A stretch of 64,000 bases of DNA from NCBI RefSeq assembly GCF_900142015.1, contig NZ_FQZN01000018.1, forward strand, positions 1 through 64,000, written 5' to 3'. Numbering within the stretch: the first letter of the stretch is position 1; each line of letters begins with the position of its first letter. The translations under genes were made by a program, and so were the position numbers. Source of the stretch: Bacteroides stercorirosoris (GTDB lineage: Bacteria; Bacteroidota; Bacteroidia; Bacteroidales; Bacteroidaceae). Positions 27,183 to 36,313 of the stretch are shown here, piece after piece. The notes below the pieces were generated by a model. That model ran no database searches and was not told the origin of the DNA. It worked only from the letters and a program-made list of their open reading frames with translations.

Positions 27183-28376
27183 TCAGCCTGCCCTTCGTGC
27201 TTTTTCCCAGGCTCCGCTTTGGTTGCCTTTACGCTTACTCAGGTAGCGGAATCCCCTTATCACGTTTATGTTCATGAAGAGGAAGTAGTAAGGAATAAAG
27301 AGTATCTTGTTTTTTATGTGTCTTCGGGAGAGGACATAGCCCCAGATTCCCATCAGATAAAATAGAATTTGCAACCCCAAGATAATAGCGTAGAATAGCG
27401 GATAGGCAGTGGTGAAAAGCAACACTACGTTGAGGGGGAGCAACAGGAATAGCAGGATGGGAGTGATGGACCACCGCAGGACACGATGAGACACATATTG
27501 GAAGTTGAGCAGACCGTAGCGGAAAGGGTTCAGCAACGGACGCAGTCTCCAGATGGATTGCAAACCTCCGGCTGCAATGCGCACCTTGCGTTTTTCCTCT
27601 TCCTGCATATCTGCCGAACCACTTTCGGTGGCATAGGCGGCAGCGCAATAAGCGATGGTGTAGCCCCGCATGACGATGCGCAGGGAGAGGATGAAGTCAT
27701 CGAGCAATGTATCCGTCCGCATATCCTCAAACAGTTCGCTACGGACGGCAAACAATTCTCCGGCAGCGCCTACGGTTGAGTAAAGGCGTGAGTCGAGTGC
27801 TTTCAGCGTAGACTCATATTTCCAGTAAATGCCTTCCCCGCCGGATACGGCATTATCCTTTGTCTGCATGGCAATACGCTTTTCGCCTGCCACGCAGCCC
27901 ACTTTGGGATTGACAAAGGCATGAACAATTTCACGTAAGGCTTCCCGGTTCAGATGTGTATTGGCATCGGTGAATACGACAAGGGGAGTTTTTACAAACT
28001 TCATACCCCGGTTGAGTGCGGCGGTTTTTCCCTGGCGTTCGGGTTGGTGGAGTACGGTGGCTTGCGGCCAACGCGCAAGGCGTTCGTTGGTATGGTCGTT
28101 ACTACCGTCTGTAACCCAGAATATCTGTAATTTCTCTGCGGGATAATCCAGCTCCAGGCAGTTCTGCATCTTCTCGTCCACAACGTCTTCTTCGTTGTAA
28201 GCAGCGATGAACAGGGTCAGTTCCGGCAATTCCTCGTCGGGAGGCATGGGGTAATGTACTGGTTTACGGAAAGTTTCTTTAATTTTGACCAGAATGTACA
28301 ATACAATTCCATATCCTATATAAGTGTAGAATACGATAAACAGGCTTATCCAGAATACTATCTCGAAAGTTCTCAT
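27183..28376 (-). CDS. Membrane glycosyltransferase, family 2
   Basis: A 397-aa inner-membrane processive-type GT2 enzyme. One N-terminal membrane helix (about 7-30) precedes a cytoplasmic GT-A domain: FIAAYNEEDVV, WVTDGSNDHT, FTDANTHLN (DxD-like), GAAGELFAVR and TLLDDFILSL (catalytic Asp region). The EKRKVRIAAGG segment stands where QxxRW-type motifs occur. Three or four C-terminal helices follow (about 300-370). Probably polymerizes or exports a beta-linked glycan; product unknown. It sits upstream of the PAS hybrid kinase. Confidence 0.87.
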   Translation of the reverse strand: MRTFEIVFWISLFIVFYTYIGYGIVLYILVKIKETFRKPVHYPMPPDEELPELTLFIAAYNEEDVVDEKMQNCLELDYPAEKLQIFWVTDGSNDHTNERLARWPQATVLHQPERQGKTAALNRGMKFVKTPLVVFTDANTHLNREALREIVHAFVNPKVGCVAGEKRIAMQTKDNAVSGGEGIYWKYESTLKALDSRLYSTVGAAGELFAVRSELFEDMRTDTLLDDFILSLRIVMRGYTIAYCAAAYATESGSADMQEEEKRKVRIAAGGLQSIWRLRPLLNPFRYGLLNFQYVSHRVLRWSITPILLFLLLPLNVVLLFTTAYPLFYAIILGLQILFYLMGIWGYVLSRRHIKNKILFIPYYFLFMNINVIRGFRYLSKRKGNQSGAWEKARRAG

Positions 28377-28554
28377 TATGTGATGTTCTCAGTTTTGTTT
28401 AAGGTAAACAAGATAATAAAGCCCAAAAATATGGATAATCTTTTACTGATGCAAGAGAATCGGTAAAAATAGTTGCTGGTTGTGAGTTCTAAATTGTCCG
28501 TTATGGGGTATTTTTTACATTGCATATACAAGACGGAAACAAATCATTCATTCA

Positions 28555-29760
28555 TTAAAATGCTTCTGTCATGTTGAAGTAGAACAATGTTTGATTGTTG
28601 ACTGTATTTTTACCCAAGTCGAGACGCACGTTCATGCGGGGTTGCACTTCGATACGTAATCCTATGCCATAATTGGGCAGTACACCTTCTATCTTGCCGA
28701 TAGTGGGCCCCATGAAACCACAACCTGCCCATCCCACAAAACCTACATGGTTGAGCATGCGTTTCACCCAAGTACTCTTGTCGGTGTTTATCATCTGGCG
28801 ATATTCTGCCATGACTACATGGGAGGATTTATCACGATACTGTCCCATATAATAACCGCGCAGGTCGAAAGGAGTTCCTGTAAGGACGTATTGCGTCAAC
28901 GGCACGTCACCGAATACATTTTTACTCTGGGCCGTCCAGGCAAGTACCCTACGTTTACCCAGGCTCTTATACTGGCGGTAATCTATCTCCAGACGATAGA
29001 AGTTATCATCGCTTCCAAGGAATTTAGTGTACATCATACCCCGGAAATCAAGATACATGCCCCGATATGCGTTGGCAGGAATGTCACGACTATCGTAAGT
29101 CAGCAGGAAGCCGACGCCGGAGTTGAAGTTAGTATATCCTTTGCTGGTTCCGCCCGCCGCTTTATAGGAAGGTTCGTCTACCAGATGCTTGGCAGGTTCC
29201 GTGATGTCGTCATAGTTGATGTCTATCTGCGGACCGGCAAATATATTACTGTTGCCCAGCCGGAACAGGAACCAGGGGTTGAACTGTATGCCGCTGTAAC
29301 GGTATTGGCTGGTGGTGTCGCTGCGGACATAATTTTTATTCGTATTGTAACCTAATCCATAGAAGTTGTCTTCCGTATTCTTGTAAGCAAACTTTCCGAA
29401 GATGCGGAAGCGGTCGCCTTTGAAGAAGAGCTGGGGTTTGGAGAAGAGGTTGATGCCGCCATTGAACAGGAAAGCAATGGCTACGGGGACTACAGAACGC
29501 AACTGTGTGGTGTCACTGGGGTTCATCCGGAAGGTCATCAGGGCACTTCCGCCAAGTACGGCACCAAAGTCGGGGGTGTAACTGGGGCCACCCAGAATGT
29601 TATAATGCAGATTTCGCTTTGCTACCTTTTGTTTCCGTAATTCACGTTTGGTCAATGCCGGAGTCGTGTCATTGCTGGTAGCCAAGTTTATCATTTCCTG
29701 AGCGGAAAGAACTGTTACTGAAAACAGTAACGTCATAATACCTATTATATATTTCTTCAT
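28555..29760 (-). CDS. BamA/TamA-family outer-membrane barrel protein without POTRA domains
   Basis: A 401-aa exported protein. The signal peptide ends VLSAQ, followed by about 40 polar residues and a 16-strand-type barrel of the bacterial surface antigen (Omp85) family. The family lock motif appears as FDLRGYYMGQYRDKS, and the C-terminal strand ends in Phe (FNMTEAF). The absence of POTRA repeats separates it from BamA itself. Start at 29760 (signal peptide Met) rather than 29781. Function unknown; such short Omp85-like proteins are common in Bacteroidetes. Confidence 0.85.
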   Translation of the reverse strand: MKKYIIGIMTLLFSVTVLSAQEMINLATSNDTTPALTKRELRKQKVAKRNLHYNILGGPSYTPDFGAVLGGSALMTFRMNPSDTTQLRSVVPVAIAFLFNGGINLFSKPQLFFKGDRFRIFGKFAYKNTEDNFYGLGYNTNKNYVRSDTTSQYRYSGIQFNPWFLFRLGNSNIFAGPQIDINYDDITEPAKHLVDEPSYKAAGGTSKGYTNFNSGVGFLLTYDSRDIPANAYRGMYLDFRGMMYTKFLGSDDNFYRLEIDYRQYKSLGKRRVLAWTAQSKNVFGDVPLTQYVLTGTPFDLRGYYMGQYRDKSSHVVMAEYRQMINTDKSTWVKRMLNHVGFVGWAGCGFMGPTIGKIEGVLPNYGIGLRIEVQPRMNVRLDLGKNTVNNQTLFYFNMTEAF

Positions 29761-29778
29761 ATCATACGAATGAGGGTG

Positions 29779-29786
29779 CAAAGAAA
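29779..29786 (-). promoter_or_regulatory. Possible -7 box of the BamA-like gene
   Basis: TTTCTTTG on the minus strand 19 nt before the start codon; deviates from TA at the first positions. Confidence 0.4.
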
Positions 29787-29903
29787 ACTAATTTATTTGG
29801 ATAAGTTTTCAATCCAATTGACAATAAATCTAAAGAATTTACTAAAAGTTTCAAAAAAGCAATTAAATTTGCATCACCTCATAAGGTAAACAAAACCTAT
29901 CCG

Positions 29904-29948
29904 GTCCGTATCTGCTCCGTATGTTATAGACACGGAGCAGATACGGAC
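29904..29948. repeat. 17-bp perfect inverted repeat
   Basis: GTCCGTATCTGCTCCGT (29904-29920) and its exact complement (29932-29948) with an 11-nt loop. It lies between the BamA-like gene and the aminopeptidase; related CTACGGAG and GGTCCGGA words follow. Likely a structured leader or dispersed palindromic repeat. Confidence 0.8.
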
Positions 29949-30047
29949 TTGCTACGGAGATTCTACGGGCCTGTCTTGGTCCGGATGTATTGAGAGGCAG
30001 ATTTCTTGCTTGCAAAACTTGAATAAATAACATAAAACTATTATTTC

Positions 30048-31448
30048 ATGAATAAACGAATTTTATCAGTTTTTGTTTTCAGTGCCGCTTTGTTTTCTAT
30101 GCAGGCACAGGACGGGAAGGGTGGTATCAGCGAAACCATGCTGAATCAGATTAAACAGAGTTACCAGGGGACTACCGCCGATAAGGCCTTGCGCAACGCC
30201 ATTGGCAACAATGACATCCGCAAACTGGCCCTCAACCAGGAAAATCTGACAGGTATGGATACTCATTTTTCTGTGAAAGTAAACTCCAAGGGGATTACAG
30301 ACCAGAAATCTTCCGGCCGTTGTTGGCTCTTCACCGGGCTGAACGTGATGCGTGCCAAGACTATTGCCCAATACGGTTTCCAGTCTTTTGAGTTTTCGGA
30401 GATTTATCCTTTCTTCTGGGACCAGTTGGAGAAAGCGAACCTTTTCCTGCAAGGTGTAATCGACACAAGCAAAAGTCCGATGACCGACAAGACCGTGGAA
30501 TGGCTTTTCCAGCATCCGTTGAGCGATGGAGGAACGTTTACGGGCGTTGCCGATATCGTCAGCAAATATGGTCTGGTGCCTAAAGAGGCGATGCCGGAAA
30601 CGAACAGCAGCGATAATACGTCGCGCATGGCAAACCTCATTTCCCTGAAACTGAAAGAATACGGATTACAGTTGCGTGACCTTGCTTCCAAAGGAGCAAA
30701 ACCCGATGCGCTGAATAAAGAAAAAACAACGATGCTCGGCACTATCTATCGCATGTTGGTGCTGAATCTGGGAGTTCCGCCCACGGAATTTGACTATGTA
30801 CGCAAAGATGCCAAAGGCAATCCCGCAGAAACAGAACATCATACCCCGATGTCTTTCCTGAAAAAATATGGTGACGAAAACCTGCTGACCAACTATGTGA
30901 TGGTGATGAACGACCCTACCCGTGAGTACTACAAATGCTATGAGATAGACTATGACCGCCACCGCTACGACGGCAAGAACTGGACATACGTCAACCTGCC
31001 TGTAGAGGATATCAAGGAAATGGCCATCGCCTCCCTGAAAGACAGCACCATGATGTATTTCTCCTGCGATGTGGGCAAGTTCCTGAACTCGGAACGTGGA
31101 CTGCTCGATGTGAAAAACTATGATTACGAATCACTGATGGGCACCACCTTCGGCATGGATAAGAAACAGCGCATTCAAACCTTCTCCAGCGGCTCCAGCC
31201 ATGCCATGACCCTTATGGCGGTGGACTTGAATCAGGACGGAAAGCCTGTGAAGTGGATGGTGGAGAACAGTTGGGGCCCCGCAAGCGGCTACCAGGGACA
31301 CCTGATTATGACTGACGAATGGTTCAACGAATATATGTTCCGCCTGGTGTTGGAAACCAAGTATGTTCCTGCCAAAGTGATGGATGTATTCAAGCAGAAG
31401 CCCATCCGTCTGCCGGCATGGGATCCGATGTTTGCGGAAGAAAATTAA
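30048..31448 (+). CDS. Exported C1B-family aminopeptidase (bleomycin hydrolase/PepC-like)
   Basis: A 466-aa papain-fold cysteine peptidase. Gln86 and Cys92 in ITDQKSSGRCW form the oxyanion hole and nucleophile, His is in SSHAMTLMAV and Asn in ENSWG. Members trim N-terminal residues as hexamers and are usually cytoplasmic. Here a signal peptide (VFSAALFSMQAQ, residues 1-21) predicts a periplasmic location. Monocistronic, ending at a strong terminator. Confidence 0.9.
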   Translation: MNKRILSVFVFSAALFSMQAQDGKGGISETMLNQIKQSYQGTTADKALRNAIGNNDIRKLALNQENLTGMDTHFSVKVNSKGITDQKSSGRCWLFTGLNVMRAKTIAQYGFQSFEFSEIYPFFWDQLEKANLFLQGVIDTSKSPMTDKTVEWLFQHPLSDGGTFTGVADIVSKYGLVPKEAMPETNSSDNTSRMANLISLKLKEYGLQLRDLASKGAKPDALNKEKTTMLGTIYRMLVLNLGVPPTEFDYVRKDAKGNPAETEHHTPMSFLKKYGDENLLTNYVMVMNDPTREYYKCYEIDYDRHRYDGKNWTYVNLPVEDIKEMAIASLKDSTMMYFSCDVGKFLNSERGLLDVKNYDYESLMGTTFGMDKKQRIQTFSSGSSHAMTLMAVDLNQDGKPVKWMVENSWGPASGYQGHLIMTDEWFNEYMFRLVLETKYVPAKVMDVFKQKPIRLPAWDPMFAEEN

Positions 31449-31452
31449 AAAC

Positions 31453-31504
31453 AATTATTGCACGAGCTAATATAATTATTGCAAGGGCAAACCTAATTAT
31501 TGCA
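31453..31504. repeat. Three AATTATTGCA words spaced exactly 21 bp
   Basis: AATTATTGCA at 31453, 31474 and 31495 in the spacer after the aminopeptidase. Same 21-bp period as the unrelated array at 22160. Confidence 0.75.
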
Positions 31505-31560
31505 GTGGCATACTATTTTAGCCCCTTTTCAGTAGCCCTATTATTGTCGTGCTCGTTAAC

Positions 31561-31602
31561 GAAAGGAATTGCGGAAATTTATCCGTAATTCCTTTCTTTT
31601 TT
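31561..31602 (+). terminator. Rho-independent terminator upstream of nqrA
   Basis: Fifteen-bp stem GAAAGGAATTGCGGA with TCCGTAATTCCTTTC (one G-T pair), 6-nt loop, then T6. Confidence 0.92.
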
Positions 31603-31627
31603 GCTCTTTATTCACGTTCTTTTTTGC

Positions 31628-31635
31628 TACTTTTG
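31628..31635 (+). promoter_or_regulatory. Promoter -7 box of the nqr operon
   Basis: TACTTTTG 37 nt before the nqrA start codon and just after the terminator. Confidence 0.55.
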
Positions 31636-31671
31636 CGGCAAATTAATGAAACCATTATTTTATATAAACGC

Positions 31672-33024
31672 ATGGCAAATGTAATTAAGTTACGTAAAGG
31701 CCTTGACATCAACCTGAAAGGTAAAGCTGCTCAGGAGCTAAAGTCTGTGAAAGAGCCGGGATTCTACGCATTGGTTCCCGAAGATTTCACGGGTATCACT
31801 CCGAAAGTGGTGGTCAAAGAACAGGAATATGTGATGGCCGGAGGACCCTTGTTTATCGACAAGAATCATCCTGAATTGAAATTTGTTTCGCCCGTGAGCG
31901 GCGTAGTGACAAGCGTGGAGCGCGGTGCACGCCGCAAAGTGCTGAACATTGTCGTTGAAGCTGCTGCTGAGCAAGACTATGAAGAATTCGGAAAGAAAGA
32001 CGTGAATGCCCTGAACGGTGAGTCAGTGAAAGCTGCATTGCTGGAAGCAGGTATGTTCGCTTTCATCCGTCAGCGTCCCTACGACGTGATTGCTGACCCT
32101 ACGATGTATCCGAAAGCCATCTTCATTTCAGCCTTCGACAGCAACCCGCTGGCACCCGATTTCGAGTTCGCCCTGAAAGGCGAGGAAGCAAACTTCCAGA
32201 CAGGACTTGACGCTCTTGCCAAGATGGCAAAGACGTATCTGAGTATTAGTGTGAAACAAAAGGCAACAGCATTGACGCAAGCCAAGAATGTGACGGTTAC
32301 CGCATTTGACGGGCCGAACCCGGCTGGAAATGTAGGCGTACAGATTAACCACATTTCCCCTATCGTGAAGGGTGAAACAGTGTGGACAATCGGTGCGGAA
32401 GCAGTCATCTTCATTGGCCGTCTGTTCAATACAGGTCGTGTGGACATGACGCGCAAAGTAGCCGTGACAGGTTCCGAAGTGTTGAAACCTGCATACTGCA
32501 AACTGAAAGTAGGCGCCCTGCTGACAAACGTATTCAGTGGAAACGTGACCACAGGCAGAGACTTGCGCTACATCAGCGGTAATGTACTTACTGGTAAACA
32601 GGTAAGTCCGAACGGCTTCCTCGGTGCTTTCGACAGTCAACTGACAGTAATTCCCGAAGGTGACGACGTCCATGAAATGGCAGGTTGGATTATGCCGCGT
32701 TTCGATCAGTTCAGCGTAAATCATTCCTACTTTAGCTGGTTGATGGGCAAGAACAAGGAATATGTACTCGATGCACGTGTCAAAGGTGGCGAACGCCACA
32801 TGATTATGTCCAACGAATACGACAGGGTATTCCCGATGGATATCTTCCCCGAATATCTGGTGAAGGCTATCATTGCAGGCGACATCGACCGCATGGAGGC
32901 CCTGGGTATCTACGAAGTAGCTCCCGAGGATTTTGCCCTTTGCGAATTTGTATGCTCTTCAAAGGTAGAGGTTCAACGTATTGTTCGTGCCGGGCTCGAC
33001 ATGCTTCGTGCTGAAATGGCGTAA
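31672..33024 (+). CDS. nqrA: Na+-translocating NADH:quinone reductase subunit A
   Basis: A 450-aa peripheral subunit of the Na+-pumping respiratory complex that oxidizes NADH, reduces quinone and exports Na+. Typical N terminus VIKLRKGLDINLKGKA, then FVSPVSGVVTSVERGARRKVL (lipoyl-like region) and RPYDVIADP. ATG at 31672 is the correct start, as upstream codons to 31549 run through the promoter and terminator. First gene of nqrABCDEF. Confidence 0.96.
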   Translation: MANVIKLRKGLDINLKGKAAQELKSVKEPGFYALVPEDFTGITPKVVVKEQEYVMAGGPLFIDKNHPELKFVSPVSGVVTSVERGARRKVLNIVVEAAAEQDYEEFGKKDVNALNGESVKAALLEAGMFAFIRQRPYDVIADPTMYPKAIFISAFDSNPLAPDFEFALKGEEANFQTGLDALAKMAKTYLSISVKQKATALTQAKNVTVTAFDGPNPAGNVGVQINHISPIVKGETVWTIGAEAVIFIGRLFNTGRVDMTRKVAVTGSEVLKPAYCKLKVGALLTNVFSGNVTTGRDLRYISGNVLTGKQVSPNGFLGAFDSQLTVIPEGDDVHEMAGWIMPRFDQFSVNHSYFSWLMGKNKEYVLDARVKGGERHMIMSNEYDRVFPMDIFPEYLVKAIIAGDIDRMEALGIYEVAPEDFALCEFVCSSKVEVQRIVRAGLDMLRAEMA

Positions 33025-33025
33025 T

Positions 33026-33056
33026 TCAATTAAAAATTAAGAATTAAAAATTAAAA
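33026..33056. repeat. AATTAAAA simple repeat between nqrA and nqrB
   Basis: Four imperfect copies of AATTAAAAATTAAG-type units fill the whole 32-bp spacer. The same low-complexity family occurs at 18261, 18345 and 35640. Confidence 0.75.
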
Positions 33057-34226
33057 ATGAAAGCGTTAAGAAATTATCTCGACAAGATAAAGCCGAACTT
33101 TGAAGAGGGCGGTAAATACCACGCATTCCAGTCTGTGTTCGACGGATTCGAGACATTCCTGTTCGTCCCCAACAGGACTTCGAAATCGGGAACGCACATT
33201 CACGACGCTATCGACAGCAAACGCATTATGTCGATGGTGGTCATTGCGTTGATACCGGCGTTGTTGTTCGGTATGTATAACGTGGGTTATCAGCATTTCA
33301 CGAATACCGGTGCTACAGGTAGCTTCATTGAAATGTTTGCCTACGGTTTCCTGGCTGTATTGCCAAAAATCATTGTATCTTATATAGTAGGTCTTGGTAT
33401 TGAGTTCGTAGTGGCTCAGTGGAAGAAAGAAGAAATCCAGGAAGGTTTCCTCGTTTCCGGTATCCTTATCCCTATGATTGTTCCGGTAGACTGTCCGCTG
33501 TGGATTCTGGCGGTAGCTACTGCGTTCTCTGTAATTTTCGCTAAGGAAGTGTTCGGTGGTACGGGTATGAACGTGTTTAACGTTGCCTTGATTACCCGCG
33601 CATTCCTGTTCTTCGCATATCCTACCAAGATGTCCGGTGATGCCGTATGGGTATCGGGTGATTCTATCTTCGGCATGGGACAGGCTGTTGACGGACTGAC
33701 TGTAGCTACTCCGTTGGGTGAAGCTGCCACGACCGGCGCCGTTCCGCCTTTCTCCTGGGATATGGTGACAGGTTTGATACCGGGTTCTATCGGTGAGACC
33801 AGTGTAATTGCCATCGCTCTCGGTGCTATCCTGTTGCTGGCAACGGGCATTGCAAGCTGGAAGACGATGTTCTCCGTATTCGTGGGTGGTGCATTCATGG
33901 CTTGGGTGTTCAACACAGTTGGTCCTGATACTCCGATGGCTCAGATGCCTTGGTACGAACACCTCGTGCTGGGTGGTTTCTGTTTCGGTGCCGTGTTCAT
34001 GGCTACCGACCCCGTAACTTCGGCACGTACCGAGACGGGTAAGTATATCTTCGGTTTCCTGATTGGCGTCATGGCCATCGTGATCCGTGTACTGAACCCC
34101 GGTTACCCCGAAGGTATGATGCTCGCCATCCTGCTGATGAATATCTTCGCTCCGCTGATTGACTACTGTGTAGTACAGGGCAATATCAGCCGCCGCGAGA
34201 AACGTGCAATCAAGTCTAACAATTAA
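33057..34226 (+). CDS. nqrB: Na+-translocating NADH:quinone reductase subunit B
   Basis: A 389-aa integral membrane subunit with about ten helices. It carries the covalently bound FMN: the attachment Thr is in DGLTVATPLGEAAT (SGAT-type motif with T-V-A-T here). Conserved segments include DSKRIMSMVVIALIPALLFG and GGTGMNVFNVALITRAFLFFAYP. Homologous to RnfD, but NqrA upstream and NqrF downstream identify an Nqr complex. Followed by nqrC 13 bp later. Confidence 0.96.
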   Translation: MKALRNYLDKIKPNFEEGGKYHAFQSVFDGFETFLFVPNRTSKSGTHIHDAIDSKRIMSMVVIALIPALLFGMYNVGYQHFTNTGATGSFIEMFAYGFLAVLPKIIVSYIVGLGIEFVVAQWKKEEIQEGFLVSGILIPMIVPVDCPLWILAVATAFSVIFAKEVFGGTGMNVFNVALITRAFLFFAYPTKMSGDAVWVSGDSIFGMGQAVDGLTVATPLGEAATTGAVPPFSWDMVTGLIPGSIGETSVIAIALGAILLLATGIASWKTMFSVFVGGAFMAWVFNTVGPDTPMAQMPWYEHLVLGGFCFGAVFMATDPVTSARTETGKYIFGFLIGVMAIVIRVLNPGYPEGMMLAILLMNIFAPLIDYCVVQGNISRREKRAIKSNN

Positions 34227-34239
34227 AATACCCGAAGAA

Positions 34240-34926
34240 ATGAATACCAATAGTAATAGTTATACTATCATTTATGCTTCGGTAATGGTTGTTATCGTTG
34301 CATTTTTGCTGGCATTCGTCAGTTCCTCACTGCGAAGCATTCAGAATAAGAACGTGGAACTGGATACGAAGAAGCAAATCCTCGCTGCATTGAACATCAA
34401 GAATGTTGCAGATGCCGAGGCTGAATATAATAAATATGTAAAGGGAGACATGCTGATGAACGTGGACGGTACATTGACCGAAAACACAGGTGCATTTGCT
34501 ACCGGTTACGAAAAAGAAGCTAAAGAACACCAACGCCTGCACGTATTCGTGGCAGAAGTGGACGGAGAAACGAAATATGTATTCCCAGTTTACGGTGCCG
34601 GTCTTTGGGGTGCTATCTGGGGTTATGTTGCACTGAACAGTGATAAAGATACCGTTTACGGTGTTTATTTCTCTCACGCCAGTGAAACTCCGGGTCTGGG
34701 TGCTGAAATCGCAGGCCAACACTTCCAGAATGAATTCCTGGGCAAGAAGACATTGGATAACGGTGAAGTTGCCCTGGGTGTTGTGAAAAACGGCAAGGTA
34801 GAGAAACCTGACTTTCAGGTGGACGGTATCTCCGGCGGTACGATTACTTCTGTAGGTGTGGATGCTATGCTGAAAACTTGTCTGAATAGTTACAAGAGTT
34901 TTTTAACCAATAATGATGAGGAATAA
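34240..34926 (+). CDS. nqrC: Na+-translocating NADH:quinone reductase subunit C
   Basis: A 228-aa subunit with one N-terminal membrane helix (about 8-30) and a periplasmic FMN-binding domain. [15 protein letters not shown] and ETPGLGAEI are family motifs, and the covalent FMN Thr is in [13 protein letters not shown] (S-G-G-T in place of S-G-A-T). ATG at 34240 selected; the codons upstream overlap the end of nqrB. Confidence 0.95.
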   Translation: MNTNSNSYTIIYASVMVVIVAFLLAFVSSSLRSIQNKNVELDTKKQILAALNIKNVADAEAEYNKYVKGDMLMNVDGTLTENTGAFATGYEKEAKEHQRLHVFVAEVDGETKYVFPVYGAGLWGAIWGYVALNSDKDTVYGVYFSHASETPGLGAEIAGQHFQNEFLGKKTLDNGEVALGVVKNGKVEKPDFQVDGISGGTITSVGVDAMLKTCLNSYKSFLTNNDEE

Positions 34927-34930
34927 GGAT

Positions 34931-35566
34931 ATGGGACAGTTATTTTCAAAGAAAAACAGAGAAGTATTCTCTAATCCGCTGGGTATGGACAACCCCGTTA
35001 CCGTACAGGTGCTGGGTATCTGTTCTGCACTGGCTGTAACTGCCAAGCTGGAACCCGCCATCGTAATGGGGCTTTCGGTAACAGTGATTACGGCTTTTGC
35101 CAATGTGGTGATCTCGTTGTTGCGCAAGACTATCCCCAACCGTATCCGTATCATCGTTCAGTTGGTTGTGGTAGCCGCTCTGGTAACCATTGTGAGTGAA
35201 ATCCTGAAAGCGTTTGCTTACGACGTAAGCGTACAGCTTTCCGTTTACGTAGGTTTGATTATTACAAACTGTATCCTGATGGGACGTCTGGAAGCATTTG
35301 CCATGCAGAACGGTCCCTGGGAATCCTGCCTTGATGGTATAGGTAACGGTTTGGGATATGCCAAGATTTTGATTATCGTAGCTTTCTTCCGTGAGCTGTT
35401 GGGTTCCGGTACGTTGCTCGGTTTCAACATCCTGAACCACGAATGGTTGACGAATATAGGTTATGTGAACAACGGCTTGATGCTGATGCCGCCGATGGCG
35501 TTGATTATCTGCGCTTGCATCATCTGGTATCAGCGTGCACGTCACAAAGAGTTGCAAGAAAAGTAA
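34931..35566 (+). CDS. nqrD: Na+-translocating NADH:quinone reductase subunit D
   Basis: A 211-aa membrane subunit with six helices. Family segments include [20 protein letters not shown] and [17 protein letters not shown] (Cys contributing to the intramembrane Fe centre shared with NqrE). An in-frame ATG at 34913 would overlap nqrC by 14 bp; the later ATG fits the usual length. Translationally close to nqrC. Confidence 0.95.
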   Translation: MGQLFSKKNREVFSNPLGMDNPVTVQVLGICSALAVTAKLEPAIVMGLSVTVITAFANVVISLLRKTIPNRIRIIVQLVVVAALVTIVSEILKAFAYDVSVQLSVYVGLIITNCILMGRLEAFAMQNGPWESCLDGIGNGLGYAKILIIVAFFRELLGSGTLLGFNILNHEWLTNIGYVNNGLMLMPPMALIICACIIWYQRARHKELQEK

Positions 35567-35570
35567 TATA

Positions 35571-35667
35571 AATGAAGAATGAAGAATGATGAATGAAGAA
35601 TTGGCGGCACTATGGCGCTGCATAGAAATTCTTAATTCTTAATTCTTAATTCTTAATTCAAAGAATT
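35571..35667. repeat. Simple repeats between nqrD and nqrE
   Basis: A GAATGAAGAATGAAGAATGA-type run (35571-35600) and four TTCTTAA units (35629-35658) flank a GC-rich 28-nt centre and can pair with each other. Spacer inside an operon. Confidence 0.75.
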
Positions 35668-36294
35668 ATGGAACATTTAATAAGTTTATTTGTCCGCTCC
35701 ATCTTTGTGGACAACATGATATTTGCGTTCTTCCTGGGTATGTGCTCTTACTTGGCTGTATCCAAGAACGTGAAGACTGCCGTAGGACTGGGCATCGCCG
35801 TTACTTTCGTATTGGTGGTTACGCTTCCGGTCAACTATTTATTGCAGACCAAGGTGCTGGCTGCCGACGCTATCATTCCGGGCGTAGACCTCAGCTTCCT
35901 CAGTTTTATTCTTTTCATTGCCGTAATTGCAGGTATCGTGCAGTTGGTGGAGATGGTGGTAGAGCGTTTCAGCCCGTCGCTGTACGCTTCACTGGGTATC
36001 TTCCTGCCGCTGATTGCTGTGAACTGTGCCATCATGGGTGCTTCGCTCTTCATGCAGCAGCGCATCAATGTAGGTGAGAGCGATCCGAAATATATCGGTG
36101 ATATATGGGATGCTATTTCTTACGCATTGGGTTCCGGTATCGGTTGGTTGCTCGCCATCGTAGGTTTGGCAGCTATCCGCGAGAAGATGGCTTACTCTGA
36201 CGTTCCTGCTCCACTGAAAGGTCTGGGCATCACGTTCATTACAGTAGGCTTGATGGCAATGGCATTCATGTGTTTCTCTGGTTTGAACATCTAA
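35668..36294 (+). CDS. nqrE: Na+-translocating NADH:quinone reductase subunit E
   Basis: A 208-aa membrane subunit with six helices, paralogous to NqrD in inverted topology. Motifs [21 protein letters not shown] (split around the Cys of the Fe site) and [18 protein letters not shown]. Nineteen bp before nqrF. Confidence 0.95.
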   Translation: MEHLISLFVRSIFVDNMIFAFFLGMCSYLAVSKNVKTAVGLGIAVTFVLVVTLPVNYLLQTKVLAADAIIPGVDLSFLSFILFIAVIAGIVQLVEMVVERFSPSLYASLGIFLPLIAVNCAIMGASLFMQQRINVGESDPKYIGDIWDAISYALGSGIGWLLAIVGLAAIREKMAYSDVPAPLKGLGITFITVGLMAMAFMCFSGLNI

Positions 36295-36313
36295 TAAAGA
36301 AAGGAATAAAACA

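Noticed and set aside
31549-31671. Longer N terminus for nqrA
   Set aside because: Would span the terminator and the promoter; nqrA homology starts at 31672.
33066-34250. Long open frame (394 codons) on the minus strand
   Set aside because: Exactly antisense to nqrB, with His/Arg/Ser-rich composition of a shadow frame and no family resemblance.
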